Assembly: GCF_000419605.1 (NCBI RefSeq)
Contig: NZ_ATTI01000001.1
Coordinates: 376,001-440,000 of the forward strand
Origin: Sphingomonas phyllosphaerae 5.2
GTDB taxonomy: Bacteria > Pseudomonadota > Alphaproteobacteria > Sphingomonadales > Sphingomonadaceae
DNA length: 64,000 bases
Reading direction: 5' to 3'
Part shown: positions 52,642 to 61,458 of the stretch, one piece after another
Numbering within the stretch: the stretch's first letter is position 1
How the letters are laid out: each line of letters begins with the position of its first letter
Program-made: the position numbers and the translations under genes
Notes under the pieces: generated by a model
Database searches by the model: none
Told to the model about the DNA's origin: nothing
The model's input: only the letters and a program-made list of their open reading frames with translations

Positions 52642-54840
52642 TCAGCGATCGACGAGGAAGTTGGGGCTGGACGCGGCGATGTAGAGCAAAGCCTGCGCGC
52701 GGCGGCGCGCCTGCGTCTGGGCGTTGGTGTGCGTGATCGACAGCGCGGCGGCGCGCAGGGCCTGCTTCTGCGCCGCGGTGGCGGAGTTGTTGAGCATCAG
52801 CAGGTTCACGACCGCGACCAGCCGGTCGGGATCGGTCCCGATCGCTTCCCAGCCGCCCCACAGCGGGACGGAGTTGGCAGAGCTGCTGGTGTTGTCGAGG
52901 TTGTTGTTGAAGTTCCAGTCGCCGCGATTCGGCTCGCCTTTCATCGTCCAGTCGTAGGCAAGGTTCTGGAGCGCGACCGTGCCGCCCGCCGACAGCAGCT
53001 TGGATGCCGGGCTGACCAGCCCGCTGCTGCGCGCCAGCGGGTAATCGGGCGGGTAGAAGTTGAAGACAGACGGCGCCTGAAACACCGGCTGCCCCAGCGC
53101 GGTGTCGCGCAGTGTCATGCCGGTGCCGTCGGTCTGAAGACCGATCGCGCGCACCAGTGCGGTCATCATCAGCACGGGTTCCTTGACCTTGCCCGCGCCG
53201 CCGCTGCGCGGTTCGTCGCCGCGCGCCTCCGGATCGAGCAGGATCGCGCGCACCACCGCCTTCAGGTCGCCGCGCACGCCCTTGCCGTTGTCGACGAACA
53301 CCGCGCCGATCCGCGTGACGTAAGCGGGCGACGGGTTGGCCTTGACGAGGCTCTGGATCAGCAGCTTGGCGACACGCGGCGCGGTGCTGGCGTTGTTGAA
53401 CGCGGCGTCCAGCGCGATGCGGACGCTTTCGGCGGGCGCGGCACCCGCGGGCACGGTGGCGCCCAGGAACGACTTGGCCTGCGAATCATAGGCCCAATTG
53501 CCGCTGCGTACGACCATCGGCTGCGAGAAATCATTGCCGGTCCAGTCGGTGCGGCCACCACCCTTCGCATAGGTCCAGCCGGTCAGCGCGCGCGACAGCC
53601 CCTTGATGTCGTCGGGGCCGTAATTGGGCACGAGCGCACCGTTGCCGGCAAGCACCGGGGTGCCGTCTGCGTTGAGCTGCATCGGTCCCATCGTGAACAA
53701 TTGCAGCATCTCACGCGCGTAATTCTCGGACGGCGCACTGCGCGCACTGTCGGCCATCGACAGATAGAGCCCCATCGCGCCATGCAGCGTCACCTTGCCG
53801 AGCAGGTCGCGGTAGTTGCCGAAGGCGCCGTCGAGCAGCAATTGCTGATAGGTGGCGAGCCCGGCCGTGCTGTTCACGGTGTTTCCGGAGATCACCATGA
53901 TCTGCGAGAGCGCGAAGGCCACGCGCTGCCGCAACTGGTCCGGCGCGAGCGCGGCATCGGCGTAGAAGCGCGCGGCGACGGGCACGCGCGTGAAATTGTT
54001 CTGCCAGCAATTCGCGATCGTGCGATCCGAGCAATAATCGTTCGGCACCCAGTTCGCGAGATCGACGTAGGTGCTGCCACGAACGCGGAACTGCTCGTCG
54101 ATCCAGCCCGGGATACCGAGCGCTGCGATCCGCGACACCAATTGCGGGGTGGGCCCGAACGACGCCTGCCGGGCGAGCCGCAGGACGTCGACCGGCACCG
54201 CCGCCGCCCCGTCGATGGTGGTGACCGGCTGGTCGAATGCGGTCAGTCCGTTGCTCCACGGGGTGCTGCCGCCGTTGGCGGTGAACAGCGCGAGGAATTT
54301 CCAGAAGCCATCGACGATCGATGCTGCCAGCTCGCTGACGCGTGCCGCGAGGTAGGTGAGGCCGTTGGTGGGGGCGACCTCCCCGGGTGCGTCGGCGACC
54401 GGCGACGAAGACGGCACCGGATCGGTGGCCGCAGGGGTCGGCGCGGGAGCGGGCGTCGGGTCCACGATGACGACGATGGGGGTCGACATCGGGGTGGGAG
54501 TCGCCGTCGGGGCAGGCGTTGGAGTAGCCGGCGCGATCGAGATCGGCAGCGGCGTCGATGTAGGCGTGGGTGCCGGCGTCGGCACCGGAGTCGGCACGAC
54601 GATCACGATACCGCCGTCGGTTGACGTCGGGGTCGGGGTCGGGGTCGGGGTTAGGCCGGGGCCGGCGCTCCCCGGTCCGACCGACGGAGTAGGCGTTGGG
54701 GTCGGGGCAGTGACGACCACGACCGGGGTGGTCGCGCCGCTGCTCCCACCGCCGCCCCCGCTGCCGCCGCCGCCGCAACCGGCCAGCGTGAGCGACGCGG
54801 TCGCCAGAAGAATATGTGAACGTAGCCGCGAGGTCGACAC
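52642..54840 (-). CDS. DUF1800-domain lipoprotein with long Pro/Thr linker
   Basis: A 732-residue protein. Lipobox LTLAGC, then a Gly-rich stretch and a PTPTP-type linker (about 20-160) that would hold the domain away from the membrane. The DUF1800 body starts near 215: VLRLARQASFGPTPQLVSRI, WIDEQF, LRQRVAFALSQIMVIS, ENYAREMLQLFTMG, LSRALTGWTYA and the C-terminal QALLYIAASSPNFLVDR. DUF1800 and DUF1501 proteins commonly occur as pairs; no enzymatic role is known to me. Confidence 0.87.
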   Translation of the reverse strand: MSTSRLRSHILLATASLTLAGCGGGGSGGGGGSSGATTPVVVVTAPTPTPTPSVGPGSAGPGLTPTPTPTPTSTDGGIVIVVPTPVPTPAPTPTSTPLPISIAPATPTPAPTATPTPMSTPIVVIVDPTPAPAPTPAATDPVPSSSPVADAPGEVAPTNGLTYLAARVSELAASIVDGFWKFLALFTANGGSTPWSNGLTAFDQPVTTIDGAAAVPVDVLRLARQASFGPTPQLVSRIAALGIPGWIDEQFRVRGSTYVDLANWVPNDYCSDRTIANCWQNNFTRVPVAARFYADAALAPDQLRQRVAFALSQIMVISGNTVNSTAGLATYQQLLLDGAFGNYRDLLGKVTLHGAMGLYLSMADSARSAPSENYAREMLQLFTMGPMQLNADGTPVLAGNGALVPNYGPDDIKGLSRALTGWTYAKGGGRTDWTGNDFSQPMVVRSGNWAYDSQAKSFLGATVPAGAAPAESVRIALDAAFNNASTAPRVAKLLIQSLVKANPSPAYVTRIGAVFVDNGKGVRGDLKAVVRAILLDPEARGDEPRSGGAGKVKEPVLMMTALVRAIGLQTDGTGMTLRDTALGQPVFQAPSVFNFYPPDYPLARSSGLVSPASKLLSAGGTVALQNLAYDWTMKGEPNRGDWNFNNNLDNTSSSANSVPLWGGWEAIGTDPDRLVAVVNLLMLNNSATAAQKQALRAAALSITHTNAQTQARRRAQALLYIAASSPNFLVDR

Positions 54841-55079
54841 GATGTTCCGCCCGAATCCGAACTGTCACCACCCAATCGGCGGATGAGGCAACAGCTACGC
54901 GTCGGGATTGAAGACGAGGTTAATCGCCCGGCAATGACGAGCCGCCGAAAGCCGATCGAGCTTACGTTGTCGCGGCGAAACGATCCGGCTTGATAGGGTA
55001 AGAACGTGGCTTACCCGATCTTAACAACTTCGGGTTACTTCGAAACGCCAGTCCGGAACGATTCAAGGAATGCCGCAAC
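54841..55079. promoter_or_regulatory. Divergent spacer between DUF1800 and the 215-residue gene
   Basis: 239 AT-richer bases between divergent genes, with several TTAA half-boxes (GGTTAATCG near 54918, CTTAACAAC near 55020) but no full CtrA site. Presumably it carries promoters in both directions. Confidence 0.4.
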
Positions 55080-55727
55080 ATGGAAGCGACGATCGCTCGG
55101 AACACGGTGAATGACGATGCCGCCGCGGCGCTGCGCCGTGGCCTGGGTTTCGCCGCACTGTTCGGCCTGGCCGGCGTGGCTGCGATTGCCTGCACCGCAC
55201 GCGTTCCGCAACCGGTCGCGGGGATCGCCACCGACCGGCTGCTGGCGCAGGAAGCGCTCTGGAATGCCGAGGTGAGTGATGCGGCCGAGCCGGCGTTTTC
55301 GGCCGCGCTGCTCTCACGTCGCGCCGACCCGGCAGTAGCGCGCGCGATCGCGGACGCCCGCCAGCGCCTCGTCGCCGACCGGGCAATGGCGGCGGCGCGG
55401 CGAGATGCCGTGCTGCGCCAGCTCGAGGATGCGCGTGCCACCCGCAATCTGGGCGAATCACGCAACGTGGTGGCGATGATGAAGCTGGATGGGGTCTACG
55501 CGAAACGTGCCGTCGCGCAGCAGCGTCAGGATGTGGCTGCACTCGCCTCGCTGGATGCGGAGGCGCGCGCGCTGAAGATCAGTGGAGCGGCGATCGTCAA
55601 TGATATCGCCGCGGCCAACCGCACCTTCACTTCGTTGGAACAGAAGATCGCGGCGGATGTAGCCCGGCAACACGCCCGCGCCGCCCGGCAACTGGCCGAT
55701 GTCCGCGCCCAGCTCCGCGGCGGCTGA
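55080..55727 (+). CDS. Hypothetical exported or membrane-anchored coiled-coil protein
   Basis: A 215-residue protein. One hydrophobic segment (LGFAALFGLAGVAAIACTA, about 22-42) could be a membrane anchor. The rest is Ala/Arg-rich and helical, including DAVLRQLEDARATRN, LASLDAEARALKISGAA and a terminal RQLADVRAQLRGG, a likely coiled coil. No family is recognised. It is convergent with the priming transferase (23 bases between stops). The location suggests a helper role in EPS export, which is not demonstrated. Confidence 0.7.
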   Translation: MEATIARNTVNDDAAAALRRGLGFAALFGLAGVAAIACTARVPQPVAGIATDRLLAQEALWNAEVSDAAEPAFSAALLSRRADPAVARAIADARQRLVADRAMAAARRDAVLRQLEDARATRNLGESRNVVAMMKLDGVYAKRAVAQQRQDVAALASLDAEARALKISGAAIVNDIAAANRTFTSLEQKIAADVARQHARAARQLADVRAQLRGG

Positions 55728-55750
55728 CCTGCCGCGAAGCAAACCGGGCG

Positions 55751-56443
55751 TTAGTAGGAGCCGCGCTGGAGCAGGACGCTGGGCACCGTGTAAGCGATGA
55801 TCTTGACGTTCATCGCGCACGAGCGTGCACGGCTGTAGGTCACGTCATAGGCGACGCGACGACGATAGGACACGTCGTTGCGGCCACCGACCTGCCACAG
55901 GCCGGTGATGCCCGGACGTACCGCGCAATAATGCTCGAAATAACGACCGTAGCGGCTGATTTCACCGACGACGATCGGGCGCGGCCCAACCAGGCTCATG
56001 TCGCCACGAACGACGTTCCAGAGCTGCGGCAGCTCGTCGAGGCTGGTCTTGCGCAGGAACTTGCCGATCCCGATCACGCGCGGATCATCGCGCAGCTTGT
56101 GATCACGCTCCCACTCGGCGCGCGCCTCGGCACTGGTCTCCAGCAAGTGACGCAGACGGGCGTCCGCGTCGACGACCATGCTGCGGAACTTCAGGCACGG
56201 AAAGGATCGTCCACCGCGGCCGATGCGCTGGTGCGCGAAAATCACCGGGCCGGGATCCAGGAAATAGATCACCGCCGCGACGACCGCCATCAGCGGCGCG
56301 AGAATGATGAGGGCGATCACGGCGAGCGTGACATCGAGTACGCGGCTAGCGACGTCATCGACGCGCTGCCAGACGGCCGGGTCGGCCACGCCGTTCATTG
56401 CGCCGGTCGGTTCCGGCGCGGCCGTTATGGTCGCTTCATGCAC
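55751..56443 (-). CDS. Undecaprenyl-phosphate sugar-1-phosphate transferase (WbaP/ExoY family)
   Basis: A 230-residue bacterial sugar transferase that starts the EPS repeat by moving hexose-1-P onto the lipid carrier. One N-terminal membrane helix ([20 protein letters not shown]), then [50 protein letters not shown] with VGPRP, and [18 protein letters not shown] 56443 (reading VHEATITA) follows AGGAGC at good spacing. A frame to 56479 starting at TTG is an alternative. A CtrA-type box lies about 125 bases upstream. Confidence 0.9.
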   Translation of the reverse strand: MHEATITAAPEPTGAMNGVADPAVWQRVDDVASRVLDVTLAVIALIILAPLMAVVAAVIYFLDPGPVIFAHQRIGRGGRSFPCLKFRSMVVDADARLRHLLETSAEARAEWERDHKLRDDPRVIGIGKFLRKTSLDELPQLWNVVRGDMSLVGPRPIVVGEISRYGRYFEHYCAVRPGITGLWQVGGRNDVSYRRRVAYDVTYSRARSCAMNVKIIAYTVPSVLLQRGSY

Positions 56444-56567
56444 GGGTTTGCTCCTGGCCGTTACGCTGCATTGCAACAATAGGACACTTCGTAAGGGATG
56501 GAAACAGCCCGAAATTTACATGTCGATCGTTTCACCCCGCGAGTACGGCGGTCCGTCGCGGCGGTGG

Positions 56568-56583
56568 TTAAATCCTTGTTAAC
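56568..56583. promoter_or_regulatory. CtrA-type box upstream of the priming transferase
   Basis: TTAAATCCTTGTTAAC is a perfect TTAA-N7-TTAAC site in the 237-base gap upstream of the sugar transferase gene, which reads leftward from 56443, and beyond the 3' end of the acyltransferase gene. The position (about 125 bases before the start codon) is typical for a CtrA-controlled promoter. Confidence 0.6.
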
Positions 56584-56680
56584 GGGATCGGTTCCGCTCC
56601 GCGCGCGTTCTTGCGCGGCCAAATCCGGGTTCTGTCTTTGTTTGGTACACGCGGTCACAAGCCGTGCCGTGCTGAGGAGA

Positions 56681-57814
56681 TCAACCGTTGAAGGGGGGCG
56701 AATCGACGCTGCCCAACTCTCCTGCCGCGACTGCGGGGCGGGCGCGCGGGACGAGCCGGTGGCGCAGTAGGCGGACCAGCGGACGCTCGACCAGAAGGTG
56801 CATCGCGACGCCGACAATACCGACGATCGCGACTGTGACGCACAGCGCGATCACGTGGAGTAGCCATGCGTCGACATGCAACCTGGCGTACAGCAGCGAT
56901 ATCGCCTTGATGACGAACGGATGGCCGAGGTAGATCGCGTAGCTGGCCTCCCCGAGCAGCAGCGCACCGCGGTGCGCGACGCCCGCGCCGGATCGCTCCA
57001 GCGCCAGCGCGCCGGCGACGATCACGACGGCGGGTACGCCCCACTTCAGCAATTGCGGCAGGGTCGGCCAAAAGGCCTCGCTTAGCGGCAGCGCGGCGAA
57101 CGCAATCACGATCGCGAGGCGAATCGCGGCGCGGTGGCGTGGGCGAGCCGGGACCATCGGCCACCGTCGCCAGCAATAACCGAGCCACAGCCCGGCACCG
57201 AATTCGAGCAGCAGCGGGCTGGTCAGCGTGAGGCCGATCGCACTCCGCGGTGCGGTGGCGAGGCCGAGCGCGACGAGCGCGAGGAGCGCGCCACTGACGA
57301 CCGCAAGCCGCAACGCCGGACGCGCGATCAGCAGCCCGGCGGCGAACAGCGCGTAGAAGAACATCTCGTAATTGAGCGTCCACCCGATGAAGAGGACCGG
57401 GTGGACCTCGCCGGCGTCGTCGAAATACGGGATGAAGAGCAACGAGCGAACGTTTCTTCCGGCATCGGGCAGGCCGCCTTCTCCGGCGAGCCGCGGCACC
57501 AACGCCAGGATTGCGGCGATCGACAGCGTCAGCAGCCAATAGAGCGGCACGATCCGGATCACACGCTTCAGCAGGAAAGCGCCGGGACGCCCGCCATCAT
57601 CGCGAGCGGCGACGTACTGGATGATGAAGCCACTGATAACAAAGAATATGTCGACACCGGCCCGTCCGAAATCGAACGAGAAGATCTCACCGATCGGCGT
57701 CAGCAACCGGGCATGATACAGAACGACCAGATAAGCGGCGATCGCGCGGAGATACTGCAGGTTGCCGAGCAGCGCTTGCCGATCCGTCGGTCGTACGTTT
57801 TCCTGCAATCGCAA
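56681..57814 (-). CDS. Acyltransferase family 3 (OafA/YrhL-like)
   Basis: A 377-residue membrane protein with about 10 helices. N-terminal LQYLRAIAAYLVVLYHARLL contains the essential His, followed by FDFGRAGVDIFFVISGF and RRVIRIVPLYWL-like segment LKRVIRIVPLYWLLTL. The C-terminus has GEASYAIYLGHPFVIKAI. It would O-acetylate (or otherwise acylate) EPS sugars. The start is uncertain: TTG 57814, reading LRLQENVRPT, is used. Confidence 0.9.
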   Translation of the reverse strand: MRLQENVRPTDRQALLGNLQYLRAIAAYLVVLYHARLLTPIGEIFSFDFGRAGVDIFFVISGFIIQYVAARDDGGRPGAFLLKRVIRIVPLYWLLTLSIAAILALVPRLAGEGGLPDAGRNVRSLLFIPYFDDAGEVHPVLFIGWTLNYEMFFYALFAAGLLIARPALRLAVVSGALLALVALGLATAPRSAIGLTLTSPLLLEFGAGLWLGYCWRRWPMVPARPRHRAAIRLAIVIAFAALPLSEAFWPTLPQLLKWGVPAVVIVAGALALERSGAGVAHRGALLLGEASYAIYLGHPFVIKAISLLYARLHVDAWLLHVIALCVTVAIVGIVGVAMHLLVERPLVRLLRHRLVPRARPAVAAGELGSVDSPPFNG

Positions 57815-57899
57815 CAGCTTTCCCGCCCAGCCTCAATACCTGCCTCTAGGATCAAAGCTGGCGGGGCGGCAAGCGCGCAGATGTGATCTCCTGCGGGGA

Positions 57900-58370
57900 T
57901 CAGGCCAGGCTGGCGATCACCCCGATAACCGCGGCCCACAGCAGTGCCGAGCCACCGAGGATGACGCCGAGCCGGACCGCACCGGGCAGCCGGCGGATCT
58001 CGATCTCGGGGAACGGGGCGATCACCGGTGCGCTGGTGGTCATGTGGATGACGGTGCCGCCGCGGAAGGTCTGCATCACCTCGGCACGGCCCAGTGCCTC
58101 CACGAACTCGCAGCCGTATCCGCCGGCAACCTGCCGAACGACGCGCGCGGTGGCGCGGCCACGGCCGGGCAGTCCGATCGTCACTGTGCTGCCGAGCTCC
58201 AGCCGCGAGTCGGTGGCGACGCTGAAGCCGGTTTCGGAGAGGTCGCGGACATAGACATCGGTCGCCTGCGCCCGTTCGTCACGCAGCGTGGAGGGTTGAT
58301 TGATCGACTGCCGCTCAGCGGAGCGGCGATCGTCTGAGTCGCTGGGTAGCAGAATCGCTTGAAGCAGCAT
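57900..58370 (-). CDS. PilZ-domain membrane protein
   Basis: A 156-residue protein. The PilZ signature is RRSAERQSI (RxxxR type) followed by VRDLSETGFSV (the D/N-x-S-x-x-G motif), so it likely binds cyclic di-GMP. A C-terminal membrane helix (LGVILGGSALLWAAVIGVI) anchors it. Adjacent to the acyltransferase and upstream EPS genes, it may tie EPS modification to c-di-GMP level. Confidence 0.85.
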   Translation of the reverse strand: MLLQAILLPSDSDDRRSAERQSINQPSTLRDERAQATDVYVRDLSETGFSVATDSRLELGSTVTIGLPGRGRATARVVRQVAGGYGCEFVEALGRAEVMQTFRGGTVIHMTTSAPVIAPFPEIEIRRLPGAVRLGVILGGSALLWAAVIGVIASLA

Positions 58371-58545
58371 CGCCGCGCCTTTCGTTGGTGGTCAGGAGAG
58401 TAGCGACCCGGCCCCTACCGGCGAGTTAACGCGCATCCGGTTGAGAGACGGGGGAAACTTCATCGTCGCAACTCGTTCATCGCAGCGACATGTTTGTGTG
58501 CCGTTCCGGGACGGATGGCACAGTGATGATGAAACGGAGGGGTCG

Positions 58546-58704
58546 ATGGGGCCGGGTCGTATGGAACCATATTCGCTCAGCGGCGTGCCGCTGGTCCTGG
58601 ATCGACTGGGGATCGTCGATCCGCTGGCGACCCCGCGCGGCTTCCTTTTCGGCGTCGCGCTGGCGCTGCTTATCTGGACCGCAATCGTCGCCTTCATGAT
58701 CTGA
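58546..58704 (+). CDS. Small single-helix membrane protein (52 aa)
   Basis: A 52-residue protein with one C-terminal membrane helix (GFLFGVALALLIWTAIVAFM) after a short polar N-terminus (MGPGRMEPYSLSGVPLVLDR). ATG 58546 is 5 bases after GGAGG-GGTCG; ATG 58561 is a second option. No family is recognised. It diverges from the PilZ gene and converges on the second DUF1996 gene. Confidence 0.55.
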   Translation: MGPGRMEPYSLSGVPLVLDRLGIVDPLATPRGFLFGVALALLIWTAIVAFMI

Positions 58705-58726
58705 GCGGCCCGCCCACGACGCGCCG

Positions 58727-59998
58727 TCATTGCGGGATCGCTACGACATGCGGCTTCGCGATCCAGCTGAAGTCGGCGAAGTTCTTGAGCTGCTTGCCGT
58801 TGCCGAGATCGCCGCCGTTGCAGCTCAACAGCTTGTTGATGCAATTGTCGGTCCACATCTTCATGATGCTGTCGTCCCACGCGCCGAACCAGTCGGCGTG
58901 GAAGGTGCTGCCCGGACGCATCATCGGCATGCCCGGCATTTCGTCGGACGACAGGTGCCACGTCGGCTTCGTTCCGTCCCAGTTGCCCGAGACGTCAAGG
59001 TCGGCGTCGACGGTGTACCAGACGCCCATCGTGAAGCCGGGGATGATATAGGGGTGCGTGGACGGGCACTTGGGATAGCCCCAGTCGCCGTAGCTCATAT
59101 AGGCGATGTGCGAGCGGTGGTCGGCGCTGTCGAGGTTCTTGCCGTCCCAGCAATTGGGCGCGCTGATGACGGCGCCGAGCTGGTTGCCCACCGGACAGTT
59201 CTTCGCCGCCTCGACGAGGTCGGGATAATGGCCCGCCTTCGCGGTCGGACCCTGGCAGTCGTAATAGCCGGCGCCGGTTTTCGGCGTGCCATTGATCATG
59301 TCGTAGCCGAACACGAAGCGCAGCCCGCGGGGCAGGTCGACGCACCCCTTGCCGAAGCGCTGGCAGTCGGGATCGGAGGCGGGCATGCGCTTGTAGTAGA
59401 TGCTGACGAAATCGGGCCGGACGACGCCGCCCTTGCCGTTGAGCATCGCGGGCATCCAATAGGCGCTGCGGTTCAGCGGGCTGTTGCACGTGCTGGCGCC
59501 GCTGCTGCGAAGGCTCTGGTAGGTCGACTTGCCATTGGCCTGCGTATTGCCGAAGAACTGGTGCAGGTGCGACTTGCCGGGCTGGCTCGGGAAGACGATC
59601 GGGTCGTCGCGCAGCTCGTGGCTGGGATTGCAGATGAAGCGGAATGCACCGACGGTGTCGGGCGCGCCGGACTTGGCGATCTCTCCGCTGCCCCACGAGG
59701 GGACCAGCTCGTCGTTGATCTCGAAGTTGCTGGCGATCGGCGCGACGTTTTCCTCGACCGACAGGCTGCCCGGGGTGACGACCGTCTGCACGGGCGTGGG
59801 GCTCGGCGCCGGCGCTGCGACGGGCGCGGCCGGCGTGACCGCAACCGGCGCAGCCGCGGTGGCCGCTCCGCCGCCGCCCGCGCCACCGCTGCCACCACCG
59901 CAGGAGGCAAGGGCGAGCGCGGCCGCGAGATACGTGAAGGATCGGCCGGTGCGACGCATCCGCGTGCCCGGTGCCGCGCAGCGCAGCAGCGACGTCAT
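58727..59998 (-). CDS. DUF1996-domain lipoprotein, copy B
   Basis: A 423-residue protein. Lipobox LALASC, then a Gly-rich and Ala/Pro linker to about residue 75, and a DUF1996 domain collinear with copy A: GAFRFICNPSH, DPIVFPSQPGKSHLHQFFGN, NRSAYWMPAMLNG, RPDFVSIYYKR, CVDLPRGLRFVFGYD, CPSTHPYIIPGFTMG, STFHADWFGAWDD. So it is a paralogue that is predicted to be lipid-anchored, whereas copy A is soluble. Located directly downstream of the polymerase gene. Confidence 0.86.
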   Translation of the reverse strand: MTSLLRCAAPGTRMRRTGRSFTYLAAALALASCGGGSGGAGGGGAATAAAPVAVTPAAPVAAPAPSPTPVQTVVTPGSLSVEENVAPIASNFEINDELVPSWGSGEIAKSGAPDTVGAFRFICNPSHELRDDPIVFPSQPGKSHLHQFFGNTQANGKSTYQSLRSSGASTCNSPLNRSAYWMPAMLNGKGGVVRPDFVSIYYKRMPASDPDCQRFGKGCVDLPRGLRFVFGYDMINGTPKTGAGYYDCQGPTAKAGHYPDLVEAAKNCPVGNQLGAVISAPNCWDGKNLDSADHRSHIAYMSYGDWGYPKCPSTHPYIIPGFTMGVWYTVDADLDVSGNWDGTKPTWHLSSDEMPGMPMMRPGSTFHADWFGAWDDSIMKMWTDNCINKLLSCNGGDLGNGKQLKNFADFSWIAKPHVVAIPQ

Positions 59999-60064
59999 GA
60001 GAAAGCTCCATGCCCGTGATCGCCGAACCGTGTTCGGCGGGGATGGCTCTTTCTACCTGCGGCT

Positions 60065-60105
60065 GGTTAGGGCGTGGTGAAGTGGGATGGTTAGGGCGCG
60101 GTAAA
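60065..60105. repeat. Direct repeat in the wzy-DUF1996 spacer
   Basis: GGTTAGGGCG(T/C)GGT(G/A)AA occurs twice, at 60065-60081 and 60089-60105 (24 bases apart, 15 of 17 identical). It is upstream of the DUF1996 copy B start on the minus strand. Two helical turns of spacing would suit a dimer-binding operator. Unproven. Confidence 0.6.
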
Positions 60106-60120
60106 CAATATGCCCGGCGA

Positions 60121-61458
60121 TCAGGCGGGTTCGGTGGCGGGCAGCGTTTCGGGGGGTGGCGCCGCCCGCCGGCGACGTGGGGTCCCCCAAAAGCCCATCT
60201 GCTGGGCGATCCCGGCGATCAACCCGACGCACATCGCGTAGAGATACTGCACGGTCGCGTAGACGAAGATCCACTCGTACATCGAATGAAGCGCCGCGAT
60301 CGTCAGCGTCACCGCCGCGCCGACCAGCAGCTCGCCACGCGGATCATTGCGGAAACGCCATGCGCAGCGCAGCGCGGTGAAGACCGGCAGCACCATGATG
60401 ATGATGATGGCGATGAACCCGGCATATCCGGTCTCGGCGGCGGTCAGCAGGTAGAGGTTGTGGACGTGTGCGCTGCGGCTGCCGAACACCGGCGCCACGC
60501 CGGCCCGCTCCGAATAGCCACGCGTGTTGGCGACGATCACATAATGGTTCGCGCCGACGCCCAGCGGGTAGTCGTTGAGCATCGCCTTCGCGGCCTTCTC
60601 GAACGCGGCACGTTCATCATAGCCACCTTCCAGCGGCGCCTTCTCGAAACGTGCGCCGAGCGTGAGCATCGCCAACGGCGCGGCGAGGGCGAGGGCGACC
60701 ACGCCCAGTGCCGCGACCTTCCGCTTGCGGGCGGTCGAGCGGCGCAGCAGCGACAGTCCGAGCAGAAGGACGACTCCTAACCCCGACAGCCCCAGCGTCG
60801 CGCGCGATGCCGCGAGGATGGCGATGATGCCGCCCGCGACCGGGCCGAGCCACATCCACTTGACCTTCTTCGTCGCGAGCAGGACCGCCAGCGAGGGGAA
60901 GACAACGAAATGCGTGATCATGCCCAGCAGGTTCTGGTGCCCGAACGTACCGGCCGCCTGCACCACGCCGTGCGCGCGCTCGTTGATCGACACCAGCGCC
61001 TGATAGCCGAGGCCGAATACTAGCCCCTTGAGCAGCGCGGTCGGCGCGCGCGGATCGCGGCAGGCGATCGCCACCGCGGTGATGAGCAAGGCGACGCGCG
61101 CGAGCTGCCAGGCATAGAAGAACGTCGGCATCGGCGTGTCGGTCTGCGTGGCGCTGAGCAGCACCAATCCGGCGAACAATCCGATCGGCCAGCGCAGGTG
61201 CGCGACGCGCGTGCGTGCCGGGGCCGAGGCGATCAGCGCGACCGAGATCGCGTCGACGATCGACAGCTCCAGCCCCTTGTTGAACCCTGGCCACCCCGCC
61301 CAGGAGATCGGCGACGCCGTGAGGTGGAGAATGCCCGAGAAGAACGGCGCGAGGCCCAGTGCCACCATGACGCGCGGCAGATGCTGCGGCTTGTTCCGCA
61401 TCCAGCCGATCGCGGCCGGCAGCAACGCTGCGACGAAGAGGATCGCGATCCACTTCAT
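60121..61458 (-). CDS. O-antigen ligase/polymerase family protein (Wzy-like)
   Basis: A 445-residue membrane protein with about 11-12 helices. A large periplasmic loop (YDERAAFEKAAKAMLNDYPL, GVGANHYVIVANTRGYSERA, SRSAHVHNLYLLTAAETGYA) contains the PF04932 WaaL/Wzy signature region with the H-N-x-Y segment. It polymerises repeat units for the EPS. It overlaps the glycosyltransferase stop by 4 bases and is upstream of DUF1996 copy B. Confidence 0.88.
   Translation of the reverse strand: MKWIAILFVAALLPAAIGWMRNKPQHLPRVMVALGLAPFFSGILHLTASPISWAGWPGFNKGLELSIVDAISVALIASAPARTRVAHLRWPIGLFAGLVLLSATQTDTPMPTFFYAWQLARVALLITAVAIACRDPRAPTALLKGLVFGLGYQALVSINERAHGVVQAAGTFGHQNLLGMITHFVVFPSLAVLLATKKVKWMWLGPVAGGIIAILAASRATLGLSGLGVVLLLGLSLLRRSTARKRKVAALGVVALALAAPLAMLTLGARFEKAPLEGGYDERAAFEKAAKAMLNDYPLGVGANHYVIVANTRGYSERAGVAPVFGSRSAHVHNLYLLTAAETGYAGFIAIIIIMVLPVFTALRCAWRFRNDPRGELLVGAAVTLTIAALHSMYEWIFVYATVQYLYAMCVGLIAGIAQQMGFWGTPRRRRAAPPPETLPATEPA

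Noticed and set aside
52354..54624. 756-codon plus-strand open frame opposite DUF1501 and DUF1800
   Set aside because: Antisense shadow of the two genes, with Arg/His/Gly-rich low-complexity content and no domain.
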